A stretch of DNA of 64,000 nucleotides, taken from assembly GCA_963921425.1 (NCBI GenBank), contig OY992838.1, positions 19,881,861-19,945,860 of the forward strand, in the 5' to 3' direction. Numbering within the stretch: the stretch's first letter is position 1; each line of letters begins with the position of its first letter. The DNA comes from Dryas octopetala (Eukaryota > Streptophyta > Magnoliopsida > Rosales > Rosaceae). Made by a program: the position numbers and the translations under genes. This document shows, piece after piece, positions 1 to 11,199 of the stretch. The notes under the pieces were generated by a model. The model saw nothing but the letters and a program-made list of their open reading frames with translations, ran no database searches and was not told the DNA's origin.

Positions 1-118
1 AGAATTTGTAGTAGTGCTGCTCTCTTCTTCTTGATTCTCAACAGGAATGCTGGAGAGATAGGCTCTGGCCGCTTTTCCTTAAACTTCAGCATTCCATAAT
101 CTCGTATTGTACTGTACC
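1..118 (-). CDS. possible terminal-side exon of an unidentified gene, cut by the window edge
   Basis: Read on the minus strand, this stretch is open for about 39 codons and strongly basic, with segments such as DYGMLKFKEKRPEP and RIKKKRAALLQ. It begins just after an acceptor-like GGTACAG near 118. No family was recognised. It lies downstream of the small gene at 374-655, which ends in its own stop, so it would belong to a different gene or an alternative 3' exon. Support is limited to one open frame and one AG, so confidence is low. Confidence 0.22.
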
Positions 119-373
119 GCAATATTATACCACTTTCAGCATGAGCATGTCCGAATGAAACCCATCCAACCTATTCAAGGTAAGATTAACACTAGTGACC
201 ATGAACTTAAATTTCAGGAAGCTGATAGACAAGCTTATAATTATATACACACTACGCCTTAAATCTGAAAACATAAGCACTTCATAAGATCTAGTTAAAA
301 ACAGTTCTAATACATCAAAGGAGCTTTCTTCCACAAAATGTTTTGGGGTTTAAAACCATAAAGAAAAACAGAA

Positions 374-655
374 TTATGTAAGTTTTGTCTTCTTTGACTT
401 GACATGAGGCTTCTCAGGGATTTCGCCATCATCTTCCGAAGAGTCTTCAACAAGTTCATCGGGGACATCATTGGGAACATTATGTTTGGTGATGAAGTCC
501 TTCAATATGCTCATGCTTTGCTCTTTAACAGAAACCAGTTGCTCTGAAAGAATGCCCTCATTTCCGTTGACAGAATATGTTTCTGACGCAAGCTGAAAGG
601 TTACCTTAACCTGAGGCCTGCAAGGAATTGATTCTTGGATTTGAGCCTCCATCAT
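374..655 (-). CDS. small acidic-tail protein, GON7-like layout (hypothetical)
   Basis: A 93-codon open frame begins at 655, just after a canonical acceptor (GTAG at 657-660), and the first two codons are both ATG. The middle (residues about 35-60) looks helical, the C-terminal third is acidic (EDSSEDDGE), and the last residues are basic (KSKKTKLT). This order of short beta-like start, LS-containing helix, acidic stretch and basic tail resembles the small KEOPS tRNA-t6A complex subunit GON7 (C14orf142 in humans). That is a pattern impression, not an alignment. The single coding exon with a 5' UTR intron is typical of short plant housekeeping genes. The alternative is a plant-specific unknown protein. 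I am confident it is a gene but not of its function. Confidence 0.6.
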   Translation of the reverse strand: MMEAQIQESIPCRPQVKVTFQLASETYSVNGNEGILSEQLVSVKEQSMSILKDFITKHNVPNDVPDELVEDSSEDDGEIPEKPHVKSKKTKLT

Positions 656-1990
656 CCTACACGATATTCAATCCAACAATGACACAATTAGATTTTACCC
701 AATGCAATTTAAGGACACAATTATACTGACCCAATGCATAATACTAAACTCTAAAACGATGATATTCTCAAATTCACTGATTTTTCCGATAGCTCCAAAA
801 TCACAAACTGTTGAGACAACCCGTTTTCCTTCCCACAAATATTTCATATTTTCCTATTAATCTACACCATCCAAACTAATTTCTCCACTAGAAAAAGTAA
901 ATCACATTCTGATTCCAGCCCTACTCCCCAGAAATGAAAGGCCCAATAGTGAAGAAATCACAAGAAATTTCACAATTGATTATTCTAACAAAATCCTAAG
1001 ACCAGGGACGGGCCTAGGATTTTAAAATGGGGTGGGCTGAACATCCAAGCTAATTTCTCATTATTGTTGATGAAATTTTTTAGCAAAATTTCGACAACAT
1101 CTTATTTGTTTTTATGACATTTCTCAAATTTACACAAGCTGTTAAATCACTTTTACAATTATTATCAAACAAAACTCGACGGCACGAGTGAATTTCTTTA
1201 ATAAAACAAAATATACACCTAGTTAGGGGACGTAATGAGCCTTACCCCTCAAAATGCATATTCATCTAGCTGTACCTACTGTTTCATCTAGCTGCGACTT
1301 CTTTGGAGGTAAGACTACAAGACAAGATAAGACTACAAGAAATTTTCACTTCCAAAGTAAAAACAAGTGAAAAATAATGACCTCAACATATTTACCCCAA
1401 CTATTTGGAGATTACCCATGTTTTTTTTTCCCTTTAATTAGATAAAGAACTAATAATTAGAAATTTAGAACTGATTAATCGCAGGTTGTATTTCCCCAAC
1501 TATTCGCAGGTTGTATACCCTTTCTAATTGCATCATCTCTCTAGTGTTGCATTCATTAATTTCCCAGAAAATACATGATTATTCCATATAATAATGGCCA
1601 TTGGCCAACAATATTCCCAGGATGCACATTTAAATCCATAATTTATTCATATCCCTAATTTTTTCAAATCCTAAATCAAACCCCAAAAGCTTGAAATTCT
1701 ATATAAAATAAATAGTGAGTTAGTTACCTTCTTAGACTTGGGGTGACTGCCGAGTGCCGATCGGAGTAACAATAATCATAGAACAAAAGAAAAAAAGAGA
1801 CTGGGAAAAAAAAAAAAAAAAAAAAAAGGAAGAAGAGGGATTGAGTATATAAGTGAAAACTTACTTTGAAATTGTAATGGTGTGTGAGATTCAGAGCTAG
1901 AAGAAGAAGAACTGAAGAAGTTCAGTTCGTGCAGGGGCGGAAAGCTCGAAGGCTGAAGGAACTCAGCAGGCTCAGCGTGAAAACTGAATC
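656..1990 (-). other. 5' UTR intron and 5' UTR exon of the small gene
   Basis: The intron runs 1727 to 657 on the minus strand, with donor AAG|GTAACT at 1728/1727 and acceptor GTAG|GATG at 657/656. The upstream noncoding exon covers 1728 to about 1990 and contains a poly-A run (about 1807-1827) and GAAGAAGAA stretches. The exact transcription start is not visible. The intron holds no other open frame that I can support. Confidence 0.5.
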
Positions 1991-2026
1991 GAATGGGTAT
2001 TGAGTGGGTCTTTTTTTCTTTTTCGG

Positions 2027-2560
2027 GTATAATACATTTTTAATCCCTGTAATTTTGAGTTAAAAACATATTTGATTCTTGTGGTTTTCAATTTTGCTAA
2101 TTTAGTCCTTATATTTTATGAAGTTTGTAATTTTAAGACAATTTTAACAAAAATAAAATCCTTAATTTAGGAAAAAAATATCCACTTGTTTTTAAGAAAT
2201 ATTTTGTTGGGGGATTGAAAGATTATCTAATGGGCTTTCTAAAACTACTTTCAATTTTTATTTTCATGTTTATTTACTAAAGAAATTGAGGCTAAAAAAA
2301 TGTTTAGAGTTTGAACTTTAAATTCTTGTTTGAAAATAAAAAATTTAAAATTATATACATAATTTTGAGTCATTTTTGAGTAAAATTGGCTAATTTAAAC
2401 AAGTTATTAGTTTTGATTTAAAGAAATTTTTATGTTAGGTGTATAATGTATTAAAATTGTAAAAAATATAAAACACAAGGTTTAAATTGACAAAATTGAA
2501 ATCACGAGGACCAAATGTGCTTTTAGTTCAAAACACACAGACTAAAAATATATTTTATCT
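2027..2560. mobile_element. MITE with long terminal inverted repeats
   Basis: The first ~120 bp and the last ~110 bp are inverted copies of each other: left motifs TTTTCAATTTTGCTAATTTAG and CATTTTTAATCCCTG match right motifs when reverse complemented, with frequent substitutions. The interior is AT-rich and noncoding. The flanks are T-rich, so a target-site duplication cannot be read. A Mutator-like or other TIR MITE is likely; it lies just upstream of the small gene's presumed promoter. Confidence 0.6.
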
Positions 2561-3250
2561 TTTTTTTTTTTTGTCATTATTGGGCTGGGTATATTTGGGT
2601 TAAATGGTTAATAGCCTATACTACTACTACTCTTTTTTTTTTTTTGAAAAAAAATAGGAGCCCACCTCAGCCTTCCCTTAGGTACGCCCATGCCTAAGAC
2701 TATGTTTGGCTTCATAGCTTTGGACCCTGATTTTGGCTTTGGCCTTGGAATGCCGAATCCTCACATTTAACTTATTTGGAATTTGGGATTTGGAATTGAA
2801 AACTTTTTTTAGCTGATAGTTAGAACAAAATATACTTAACCCAGATTAAATCCTTCCTTCAACTTCAACGACCACTGCAAGCCCGAGGCTTTTCAAAACC
2901 CTGTAACCTTTCCTCAGCAAGCTCTAATTGTAAACTATCGTGGTGTATGATAAGAGGAGACACTCTGCAGCCCTACTTGTTGGTTGTAAACTATGGACCG
3001 GTCTAATTTTTTCTTGGCCTTTTCAAAAGGGCATTTTATCCATAGGAGAATTAACAACAAGGGCTACAAACAGTAGCAGTGCCAAACGGGCCATAAGTTC
3101 TTTTCTAGGTACTTTTTAAAAAACCTCTTAAAAACGCTTTTATAATTCAAAATTTTTTATTTATTTTTATTAAACACTACCAAAAGATACTAATCTAAAA
3201 GCACTTTTGGTAATTATAAAAGTAGTGCCAAACGAAATTCTTTTTCAGCA
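2561..3250. other. intergenic, noncoding, with a small repeat remnant
   Basis: No coding region is seen. The motif GTGCCAAACG occurs near 3079 and again near 3226, bracketing an AT-rich stretch with short inverted segments (for example AAAAGCACTTTTGG), which suggests an old short nonautonomous element. Its ends are not clean enough to define it. Confidence 0.35.
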
Positions 3251-3866
3251 AAGCAACATCATACAGTAAAGGAGAATAATAGATAACAACCAATTCTAAC
3301 ATATATAGACAATAATTTTTCCATGCAACTGCAACCACTTTTTCCAATAGTGTAGACTTTGTATTCTAGCAATCTTCACATTTATGTCTCAGCAAGGATA
3401 TGCCTATGAGTAGACAAGCTTTGTATGAAAGCAAGCACTCTTCAGAGACGAAAAAAATGGCTCATGCTAACTCTCTCTCTTTCATTTGTTCTCAGTTCAC
3501 AGTTTTCATTTTCTTTGTAAAACCATCAGTGTACTCAAGCAATTTAGTAATAATATTCAGTAAGTTTCCTTAAACTTCTCTTTATCTGTTTCTTTTAATT
3601 TAACTTCAATTCCAAAACAGGGAACCACTTTCATAACATATTATTATCTTGATAAACACGATCCTTGGATATCTCTACTCTAGTAATTTGTCTCTCTATT
3701 ATGTTTAATTTGGCACTGTAAGAAAGATCTCTTAGTGTGCGAGTCCCTGAATTCTGGCCGCCATTTATAGTCTGAGTTGCTGCGTGCGGTGTTTCATACT
3801 TGTTGTACCATACCTCATACAATGTTTAGATACAACAGTCCAGAGACACAGCGGCTTCGAGTAATT
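3250..3866 (+). promoter_or_regulatory. candidate pararetrovirus intergenic/leader region
   Basis: This noncoding stretch directly precedes a tRNA-Met primer-binding-like site and the start of caulimovirid-type A-rich sequence. It has CT-rich segments (about 3474-3490) and no host coding signal. In Caulimoviridae the promoter and leader lie upstream of the minus-strand primer site, so the position fits. No TATA box was defined with certainty and the left boundary is a guess. Confidence 0.3.
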
Positions 3867-3878
3867 TGGTATCAAAGC
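3867..3878 (+). other. initiator tRNA-Met primer-binding-like site of the pararetrovirus copy
   Basis: TGGTATCAAAGC differs by one base from the usual plant retroelement and caulimovirus site TGGTATCAGAGC. It sits at the head of the A-rich viral sequence that continues into copy A, as expected for the replication primer site of a caulimovirid genome. Confidence 0.5.
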
Positions 3879-4325
3879 TTTTTTTTATCATTATAATAAT
3901 ATTGTTAGATAATAAAGTACCACGACGATTGAAGTTATCATTACAAATTGAGAAATTTATTGTGTTTCTTTGCATGATATTTAATTGAGAAGTTATTTAT
4001 AAGAAGGTATCTTTATTTATAAAGTTGTTAGTTTATATAAAAAATTATACTGTTACTAGAATAAAAGCTATATTAGAATAAAAGCTAAACTAGAAACCAT
4101 AAAACAGACTATTAAATTTTATAAATCTAGAATAACATATTACTTAGAAGTCTTATAATTACCTAATCTAGTGAACAAGCTCAAGCAAATTATTTTGAGG
4201 TTATAATAATCAATCAAGAAGCAATAGAAAACTTATAAACTATTCAAGAAAAATTAAGAATACTTTTGCAGTTAAGCTAGAAAAAGGCAGGTTTGATAAA
4301 TTATTTTAATTTAGAAATAAGTGAG
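3867..4325 (+). pseudogene. endogenous caulimovirid copy A, segment 1 (5' region, degraded)
   Basis: Very A-rich sequence with several in-frame stops. Its end (TTAATTTAGAAATAA then GTGAG) matches the reverse complement of about 42942-43000 in copy B, which runs through the same point without interruption. The sequence resumes at 18475, so the Gypsy element split it. Base composition and synteny with the movement-protein-bearing copy B mark it as part of an endogenous pararetrovirus, probably of the petuvirus/florendovirus type. No intact reading frame remains. Confidence 0.6.
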
Positions 4326-4990
4326 TGTTCGTATGACTAATCATCTTAACATAACGACAAATCATATAAGGCTTAACATCATGTCGTTTGGGCCTAGGTC
4401 CAAAGGATAAGCCCCTCCTAGGCTCCTGGGCTCCTAGGCACCGACTTGCTAGGCCCAAAGACTAAGCCCTTCCTGGACTCCTGGGCTCCTAGCCCCTGAC
4501 CTCCAAGGCCTTGATCTACTAAGTTCCGGCCTCCTAAGCTCCAGCCTCCTAGGCCCCGACCCGTGTCAACTCATTCGGATCCACGAAACAGGTGACACGT
4601 GGCGCTCCTATGGTACGAGTCGTTACAAGAGACACGTGTCATCACCGGATTGGTTGACACTCTTCCAAAAGTTCTATAAAAAAGGCACTTTCTTGTCACA
4701 AAAGGACATTCAATCAATAATATACTATTCACTCACTCTGCTCAGAAATTCTCTTGACACTGACTTGAGCATCGGAGGAGGTTCGGCCGGTACCACACCG
4801 GTGCCCTTCCCGCTCACTTTTGTGTGTTTGCGCAGGGTGCTTCGAATATTACTTTTTCATCACTATTCACTAGTCGGACCCAGCTATCCGTTCCTACCCC
4901 ACTTCGAAGTGTCGTCCACTCAGTGAGAGGTCAACGGGTCCACGTGGTTTGACTCGTCGTTGACTGCTCTACCATTTTTGAGCATCAATA
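4326..4990 (+). repeat. 5' LTR of the Gypsy element
   Basis: 665 bp, TG...TA, matching 14405-14759 plus 18093-18474. It contains a degenerate minisatellite with a unit close to CTCCTAGGCTCCGGC (about 4410-4560) and a TATA-like TTCTATAAAA near 4672. A block around 4757-4810 (CGGAGGAGGTTCGGCCGGTA) recurs in the LTR-like fragment at 55.5 kb. The 5' LTR has fewer minisatellite units than the 3' LTR. Confidence 0.9.
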
Positions 4991-5010
4991 GTTTGGCGCC
5001 GTCTGTGGGA
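4991..5010 (+). other. primer-binding site region of the Gypsy element
   Basis: GTTTGGCGCCGTCTGTGGGA follows the 5' LTR directly. TGGCGCCG is the start usual for primer sites in the Tat/Athila group of plant Gypsy elements. The matching tRNA was not identified with certainty. Confidence 0.6.
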
Positions 5011-5102
5011 AAATAGCAACTTTTCCCCATTTGATTCTCTACCCTTAGTTGAGGTGCAAAGATTTTCCGACCTTCCAACCTTCCGACCTTCTAACCCTCG
5101 CG

Positions 5103-6840
5103 ATGTCGGACGGAGGTCCGATTCTCGACCAAGTCGACAACACCCCACTTGGTGACAAACGAGGCAAGAAGGTTGCCGAACCTGATCAGAAAGCATACAT
5201 CCAACGGTTGGAAGCTCAACTCCAACGAACCCAGGAACAGCTCGACCTCCAAAAGGACACAACACAGCTGTATGAGCGACTTCTCCACGACAGGGAAGAA
5301 CATACCACTCTCCGGGGTGGTGAGGGGAGGAACCCTCGAAGGGACCGAAATGTTCCGCGTCAACTGGACGCAGGGCAAGCTAGCCGCCCACCCCCAGGTT
5401 TTCAGAAGAGACTTGTCCATCCGGTCAGCCAGGCCCGATCTGGCGAGTATCCTACCCGCTCTGAAGAGTTCCACATTTATGGGGACTGCCGTCATCTGCT
5501 CGACGACAACTGTTCTAGACGAGAGGAGCAGCAAATGACCCGGGGTGAATCCAACCCATGTCCCCAAGATTTTGAGGAAGAAGAGGCTATTCATCCCAAG
5601 CGACAACGGGGAGAAGAGCAGGATTTTTCGACTGGACGCCGTGCAGGAGATGATGCTCTCACGGGCGAGCAAATCGCTGACTCCGGTAATAGCGAATCTC
5701 TTCCACCCGACCAGCTCCAAGCACTCCTCATGGACATCAGCGAGCGCCTAAAGAGAGTGGAGGGGAGAAGTCGTGGTGGACACCCATCTTTGGAAACAAG
5801 GGAGCTACCTGGACCTTTCACAGCTCGCATCCTATCCATTCCCCCGGTTGGCGACGTCCGACCTCCCAAAATAACTCCGTACACAGGGAAGGAAGACCCA
5901 TATGACCACCTCATGAGTTTCCGGTCAGCTCTGAAGTCCAAGGGTGTCGATGACATTATAAAGTGTCGGATATTCCCTTCTACCCTCTCTGGCAGTGCAA
6001 GGGATTGGTTCTATCAACTTCCTCCCGGCTCGGTTGATTGTTTCAACGAGCTCCGAGAGCTCTTCCTAGGCCAGTATATCATCCAGACTGATAGGATTTA
6101 CACCACGGATGACCTGACGCGGGTCCGCCAGGGCAACAGGGAATCCCTACGGGAATATATCACCCGATTTCAGCTAGAGCGATCTAGGTGTCGTGACTGT
6201 GATGAGAAGGTAGTCCTCGCTGCTTTCAAAGGTGGTCTCCTAGAGGGGGACTTCTTGTTCGAAATCAACCGCCGCAATCCGCACACTTACAAGGAACTCA
6301 TGCAAGAGGCCATTGCCTATGCTACTGCCGAATTCAAAACATATGGGAAAAAGCCGCCTACCATGGACCGTCCAAGTACCGACCAGGCCATCATAGTGCC
6401 ACTCCAGCCCGAGCCCTACTCGGGTAACCAATATGGGGGGTCCGGGAAAAAATTCAAGAAATTCACTAAGAAAAATTTTGGTGATGGTAGAGGTGGAGGA
6501 CAACGAAGGGAGGAAAATTATCAGACATCCTATGCCTCCAGGTTCAAGGTCTATACCATCCTCACTGTCACTTATACAGAGTTATATCCCTAGATCAAGG
6601 ACATACTTCCTAAGCTCCCACCTCGCCCACAACAAACACGGTACCGGGCTAACAAGAACTTTTTTTGCCTTTACCATGATTACCATGGCCATGACACCAA
6701 GGTATGCAGAGCCTTTAAGAAGGTAATAGAGACTTTGATACAGACAGGAAAGTTGGATGGTTTTATAGACAAGGAGGCCACTGAGAAGGCCAACGCCGAA
6801 GGACAACGACGGGGGCGAGTAAATACCATCTGTGGTGGCC
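5103..6840 (+). pseudogene. Gypsy gag, one in-frame stop
   Basis: I chose the ATG at 5103 (MSDGGPILDQ), which opens the typical Tat gag; the frame is open a little further upstream. Residues about 250-400 form the retrotransposon gag domain (PKITPYTGKEDPYDHL, GSARDWFYQLPPGS, LREYITRFQLE). A coiled-coil-like Gln/Glu-rich N terminus precedes it. The frame is stopped by TAG at 6591-6593, then continues in the same frame through a Cys/His cluster (FCLYHDYHGHDTKVCRAFKK) like the Tat nucleic-acid-binding motif. The product would assemble particles that package element RNA. With one nonsense codon this is close to intact, unlike the pol region. Confidence 0.85.
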
Positions 6841-6949
6841 CGACCCTCGCTGACAACTCCAACAGGGCTAGGAAGGAATACGCCCGAAGTGCTCAGCAAT
6901 GCTCAGGCGTTATGGCTGTAGACTTCCACCGTGACAAAAAGACTCCTAA

Positions 6950-7381
6950 GCTCGGGTGGTCGCCCATTTCCTTCGCTGAGGAAGAAGAACGTTATTTAAT
7001 CTTTCCCCACGATGACCCTTTGGTCATTGAGGCCACCATAGCTAATTTCGATGTGGTAGCTCCGTCAACATCTTCTTCGCCTCAGCCTTCACCGCTCTTG
7101 AAATTGACCAGGAGAGGCTTGACCGGTCAGTCACTCCTTTACTCAGCTTTTCGGGCGACATGGTCACCCTTCTTGGTGGGATCTACCTCCTTCTCACCCT
7201 CGGGAGGTATCCTTTGTTCGCTACCACAACCACTCAATTTTTGGTGGTTGACTGCCCCACAACTTACAACGTCATCCTAGGACGACCGGCCATTAACCAA
7301 CTCAAGGTTATGATCTCCACCCACTTGCTTTTGATCAAGTTCCCGACTCCATGTGGAACATGGGTAGTCAAAGGCAATTAG
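6950..7381 (+). pseudogene. Gypsy aspartic protease with the active-site segment deleted
   Basis: The segment begins in the gag frame (FPHDDPLVIEATIANFDV), then near 7046 the frame shifts and resumes one position later in the domain (GSSVNIFFASAFTAL). The short stretch that normally carries the catalytic Asp-Thr-Gly (or DNG) is missing at that junction. The C-terminal part is clear (CPTTYNVILGRPAINQL), followed by a stop at 7379-7381. The protease would normally cleave the Gag-Pol polyprotein. Loss of the catalytic aspartate makes it nonfunctional. Confidence 0.75.
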
Positions 7382-7441
7382 GTATCAGCCAGGTCATGCT
7401 ATACGACTTCCGTCAAGAAGAAAAAAGAGGCCAAGCCTTCT

Positions 7442-8930
7442 ATGGCTGTTTCTGTCTCCCCCACTTGCCCTACCCGAGCTTCTCCTGAGTATCCCCGTGA
7501 TGTGTCTTTCAGAGCCATTGCTCAACCAGATGACAATTGTGTGGAAGAAGTTCTCATCTCACCTACCTACCCGGACCGCAAGGTTCGGGTCGAAACTCAG
7601 CTAAACGTTGGTCTCCGAGAAGAACTCATTCACTTCCTTCGTGCCAATGCTGAAGTATTTGCATGGTCCTATGATGACATGCCCGGATATCTCCGGAGGT
7701 AATCTCTCATCGCCTAAGTCTTAATCCACAGCACCGCCCCGTCCAACAAAAGCGTAGGCAGTACAAGCCAGAAATCTATGCTGCTATGAAGGACGAAGTC
7801 GACAAGTTACAGAAAATTGGTTTTATCCGCGAGGTTTCCTACCCGGATTGGCTCGCCAACCTTGTGATGGTCAAGAAGTCTAATGGCAAGTGGAGGATGT
7901 GCGTGGACTTCACCGACCTCAACAAGGCCTGCCCCAAGGACAGCTTTCCCCTTCCACGAATTAACCAGCTGATTGATGCCACAGCAGGCCATGCCCTCCT
8001 TAGTTTCATGGATGCCTACTCCGGCTATAACCAAATTCTTATGCACAGCCCCGACCAGGACAATACGGCCTTCATTACTGACAGAGGCTTATATTGTTAT
8101 AAGGTCATGCCCTTCGGACTCAAAAATACCGGGGCCATCTACCAGCGCTTAGATGTTTTCTGTGCTCAAGAAGTACCAGATGCGCCTGAACCCTGCCAAG
8201 TGCACGTTCGGCGTATTTTCAGAAAAGTTCCTTGGCTTCATGGTAAGCCAAAGGGGGATCGAGGCAAACCCTGAGAAAATCAAAGCCTTGATCGATATGC
8301 AATCTCCCAGGACTCAGAAGGAAGTCCAGAGCCTAACAGGTTGGGTCGCCGCCTTGACGCGATTCATATCTAAGGCCACCGACCATTGCGCCCCATTCTT
8401 CAAAACCCTCAAGACTCGGACGAAATATATTGACTGGACTCCGGAGTGTGAGAAGGCCTTCCAAGACCTTAAAGAATATATGAGCAAATCACCTCTACTT
8501 TCTAAACCCGAACTAGGGGAAGAGCTACTCCTGTACTTGTCCGTTTCCCTGACAGCCACCAGCTCAGTCCTAATTCGACTTGAGGATAGGGTCGAGCACC
8601 CGGTGTACTATACCAGCAAGGCCCTGCAAGATGCTGAGACCAGATATCCAGAGATAGAAAAATTAGCCTTTGTCTTGGTCACATTAGCCCGGCGCCTCCG
8701 CCCATACTTCCAGGCTCACCCTATCGTGGTTCTCACCAATCAACCACTCAGGCAAGTCTTGCAGCGACCTGAGGTCTCCGGCCGGCTTATCAAATGGTCT
8801 ATTGAGTTGAGCGAATTTGACATTTCTTACCACCCATGGCCGGCGATAAAGGGACAAGTCATTGCAGACTTCATTTCAGAGTCTACACTCCTACCCGAGG
8901 CTGAGCCCTCCTCCGCCATTGTGTCGACCA
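7442..8930 (+). pseudogene. Gypsy reverse transcriptase, YVDD region deleted
   Basis: Upstream linker PDRKVRVETQLNVGLREEL leads into RT (NLVMVKKSNGKWRMCVDFTD, NKACPKDSFPLPRINQLID, FMDAYSGYNQILM, YKVMPFGLKNTGAIYQRL). At about 8150 the sequence jumps from YQRL to the segment MFSVLKKYQMRLNPAKC in another frame. The roughly 35-40 residues between them, which carry the catalytic Y-x-D-D motif, are missing. The thumb and connection region continue (GFMVSQRGIEANPEKI, GWVAALTRFISKATD). A frameshift also lies near 7700. The enzyme would copy the element RNA but cannot be active here. Confidence 0.85.
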
Positions 8931-8969
8931 CCGACCCACCAACTTCTTCAACTCCAGCAATCAGGTCGG

Positions 8970-9450
8970 ATCGCCCAATCTGGTCTTTATATGTTGATGG
9001 ATCTTCCAACTAGCAGGGCAGTGGAGCCGGACTTGTTTTGATCGCCCTTGACCAGACCACCATCGAGTATGCTCTTCGATTCGGCTTCCAGACATCCAAC
9101 AATGAGGCTGAATATGAGGCCCTCCTTGCCGGCTTATCTTTGGCACTACATATGGACGTTCAGCAACTCAGAATCTACAGCGATTCTTAACTTGTGGTGA
9201 ACCAAGTCACACAGGAATACCAGACAAAGGGTGAACGCATGGCAGCCTACTTCACCAAAGTCCAAAGCCTACTAGGTCAGTTCTCAGCATACCAACTCAT
9301 ACAAATTCCTCGAGCAGAAAACGAGAGGGCAAACGTCCTAGCTCGCCTTGCCTCGGCTGTTGACCAAACCTCCAGAAGGTCTGTCCCAGTCGAGTTCCTA
9401 TCTCAGCGCAGCACTGATGCTATGGAGGTCTGCCAGTTTGAGCAATAAGC
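8970..9450 (+). pseudogene. Gypsy RNase H domain with two stops
   Basis: The frame shows the plant Gypsy RNase H order: LYVDGSSN (first catalytic Asp), TSNNEAEYEALLAGL (Glu) and RIYSDS (Asp), then the connection segment IPRAENERANVLARLAS. Nonsense codons lie at about 9013 (TAG) and about 9188 (TAA). The domain would degrade RNA in RNA-DNA hybrids during reverse transcription. Confidence 0.75.
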
Positions 9451-9451
9451 T

Positions 9452-10676
9452 AGTTGGATGGACCATCTCCTCACATTTCTTAAGCATGGGAACCCACATG
9501 CAGACAAGACCGAGGCTCGACGCCTTCGCCATCGAGCCTCCCGATATACCATTATCAACAACACGTTATACAAGCGGGGTTTCTCCATGCCATACTTACG
9601 ATGCCTTACCCCTGAACAAGGCGACTGGATCATCCGGGAGATCCATGAAGGGGTATGCTCAATCATGCAGAGGCCCAATCCTTAGCCCACAAGGCCATTC
9701 GCCAAGGCTACTATTGGCCGACCCTCCGAGCTGATGCAAAGAAGCTCACCCAGAAATGCATAAAGTGCCAAAATTTTGCAACTTTTCCGCGCCAACCACC
9801 CGAGCCCCTGACTACCATGAACAGTCCTTGGCCCTTTGCCCAATGGGGCATAGACTTAGTCGGACCAATAACAGAAGGGAAGGGAAAAGTCAAAATGGCA
9901 GTAGTCGCGGTGGACTATTTCACTAAGTGGGCAGAAGCCGAGCCCTTGGCAAAGGAAACCACCCAAACCATCAAGAGCTTTGTATGGAAGATCATAATTT
10001 GTCGCTTCAGTCTCCCTTACGCCATTATCACTGACAACGACAAACAGTTTGACAACAAAGACTTCAAATCATTTTGCTCCGCATTCAACATCAAGGTTTT
10101 CTTTGCCTCTCCTAGTCATCCTCAGGCCAACGGACAAGTTGAGACTGTCAACAAGACCATCAAACATACCTTGAAGACCAAGCTTGATGCAAAGAAGGGA
10201 AAGTGGCCTGATTTCCTACCCGAAGTTTTATGGTCCTACCGGACGACTTGTCGATCCTCGACCGAGGAAACCCCCTATTCCTTGGCCTTTGCTTCTGAAG
10301 CCGTCATCCCAGTTGAGGTCGGACTTGCCTCCTACCGCCTTGACACATTTCAGCCTGAGCAAAATGCTGACCAGCTAGCCCTAAGTCTTGACCTTGCTGA
10401 GGAACTTCGGGCCCAGGCTGAGCTACACAAGTATGCCTACCAGCAACGAGTCACTCGGTACTACAATTCTAAAGTTAAGCCTCGCCACTTCAGAGTGGGG
10501 GACTAGGTCCTGCGCAGCACTACCTTGGCCAAAACGGGTGCTCTGAAACCTAACTGGGAAAGACCATATGAAATCATTGAGGTCGTCCGTCCGAGCAAAT
10601 ACAGGCTCCACGCCACAACCGGCAAGGAACTCGGCCACCCTTGGCATGCCGAGCACCTCCGCTACTTTTACAAGTA
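9452..10676 (+). pseudogene. Gypsy integrase, frameshifted
   Basis: The N-terminal zinc-binding region (IREIHEGVC, then after a frameshift near 9660 NHAEAQSLAHKAIRQGYYWP and CIKCQNFA) is followed by the catalytic core: GIDLVGPITEGKGK (Asp), AIITDNDKQFD (Asp; usually TDNG) and GQVETVNKTIKH (Glu). The core is in one long frame, 9655-10506. A TAG at 10504-10506 follows FRVGD, and the C-terminal part (KTGALKPNWERPYEI, HPWHAEHLRYFYK) continues in the same frame to a stop at about 10676. Normally inserts the cDNA into chromosomes. Confidence 0.85.
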
Positions 10677-10845
10677 GACACATGTTGTATCCCCCGAAAA
10701 CTTTTTTCAATTTCATCTATCTTATATCGCTTAAATAAATGAATGTCCTACCACAGACACATTTTGTCTTTATTTTTATTCAAAGTGTTAATTGTCTGTA
10801 TGGACCCCTGGGCCATCAGACATCCGACTCTATCCATATCCGTAC

Positions 10846-10985
10846 CATGCATTCAAGGGAAGCTAAGTACCATGCATTCAAAGGCGGCTATGGAAAATGC
10901 ATTCAAAGGAAACTAAGTACCATGCATTCAAAGGAAAATAAATACCATGCATTCAAAGGAAACTAAGTATCATGCATTCAAGAAA
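10846..10985 (+). repeat. short tandem repeat, unit about 25 bp
   Basis: About six copies of a unit close to ACCATGCATTCAAAGGAAAC, most with a TAAGT tail and one with a variant spacer. It lies just 3' of integrase and inside the Gypsy element. It is noncoding on both strands as far as I can see. The units are contiguous, without CRISPR-like spacers. Confidence 0.75.
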
Positions 10986-11199
10986 AATTCCACAATACCA
11001 TGTGTTAAAAAAAAGGGCATCCTACCCCATAACGGGTCGGACACCCTCCAAATCATCCAAATATCATCAAGTACAAACTTAATAATTAAAAGAGTTTACA
11101 ATTTGGTACGGGCCACATCTGACCCGACCATATAACTCAAACAAAAATAGGGCGATGGTCCGCCCACCCCTGCCCCCGGACCATGTTTGCTTCAAACAT

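Noticed and set aside
3631..3822. 63-codon minus-strand frame
   Set aside because: No recognisable features; it lies in the presumed viral noncoding region and is short enough to be chance.
5091..5956. Minus-strand open frames opposite gag
   Set aside because: Shadow frames of the plus-strand gag, which has the recognisable domain.
10846..10985. Regular repeats considered as a CRISPR array
   Set aside because: The units are contiguous tandem copies without unique spacers and the DNA is plant nuclear.
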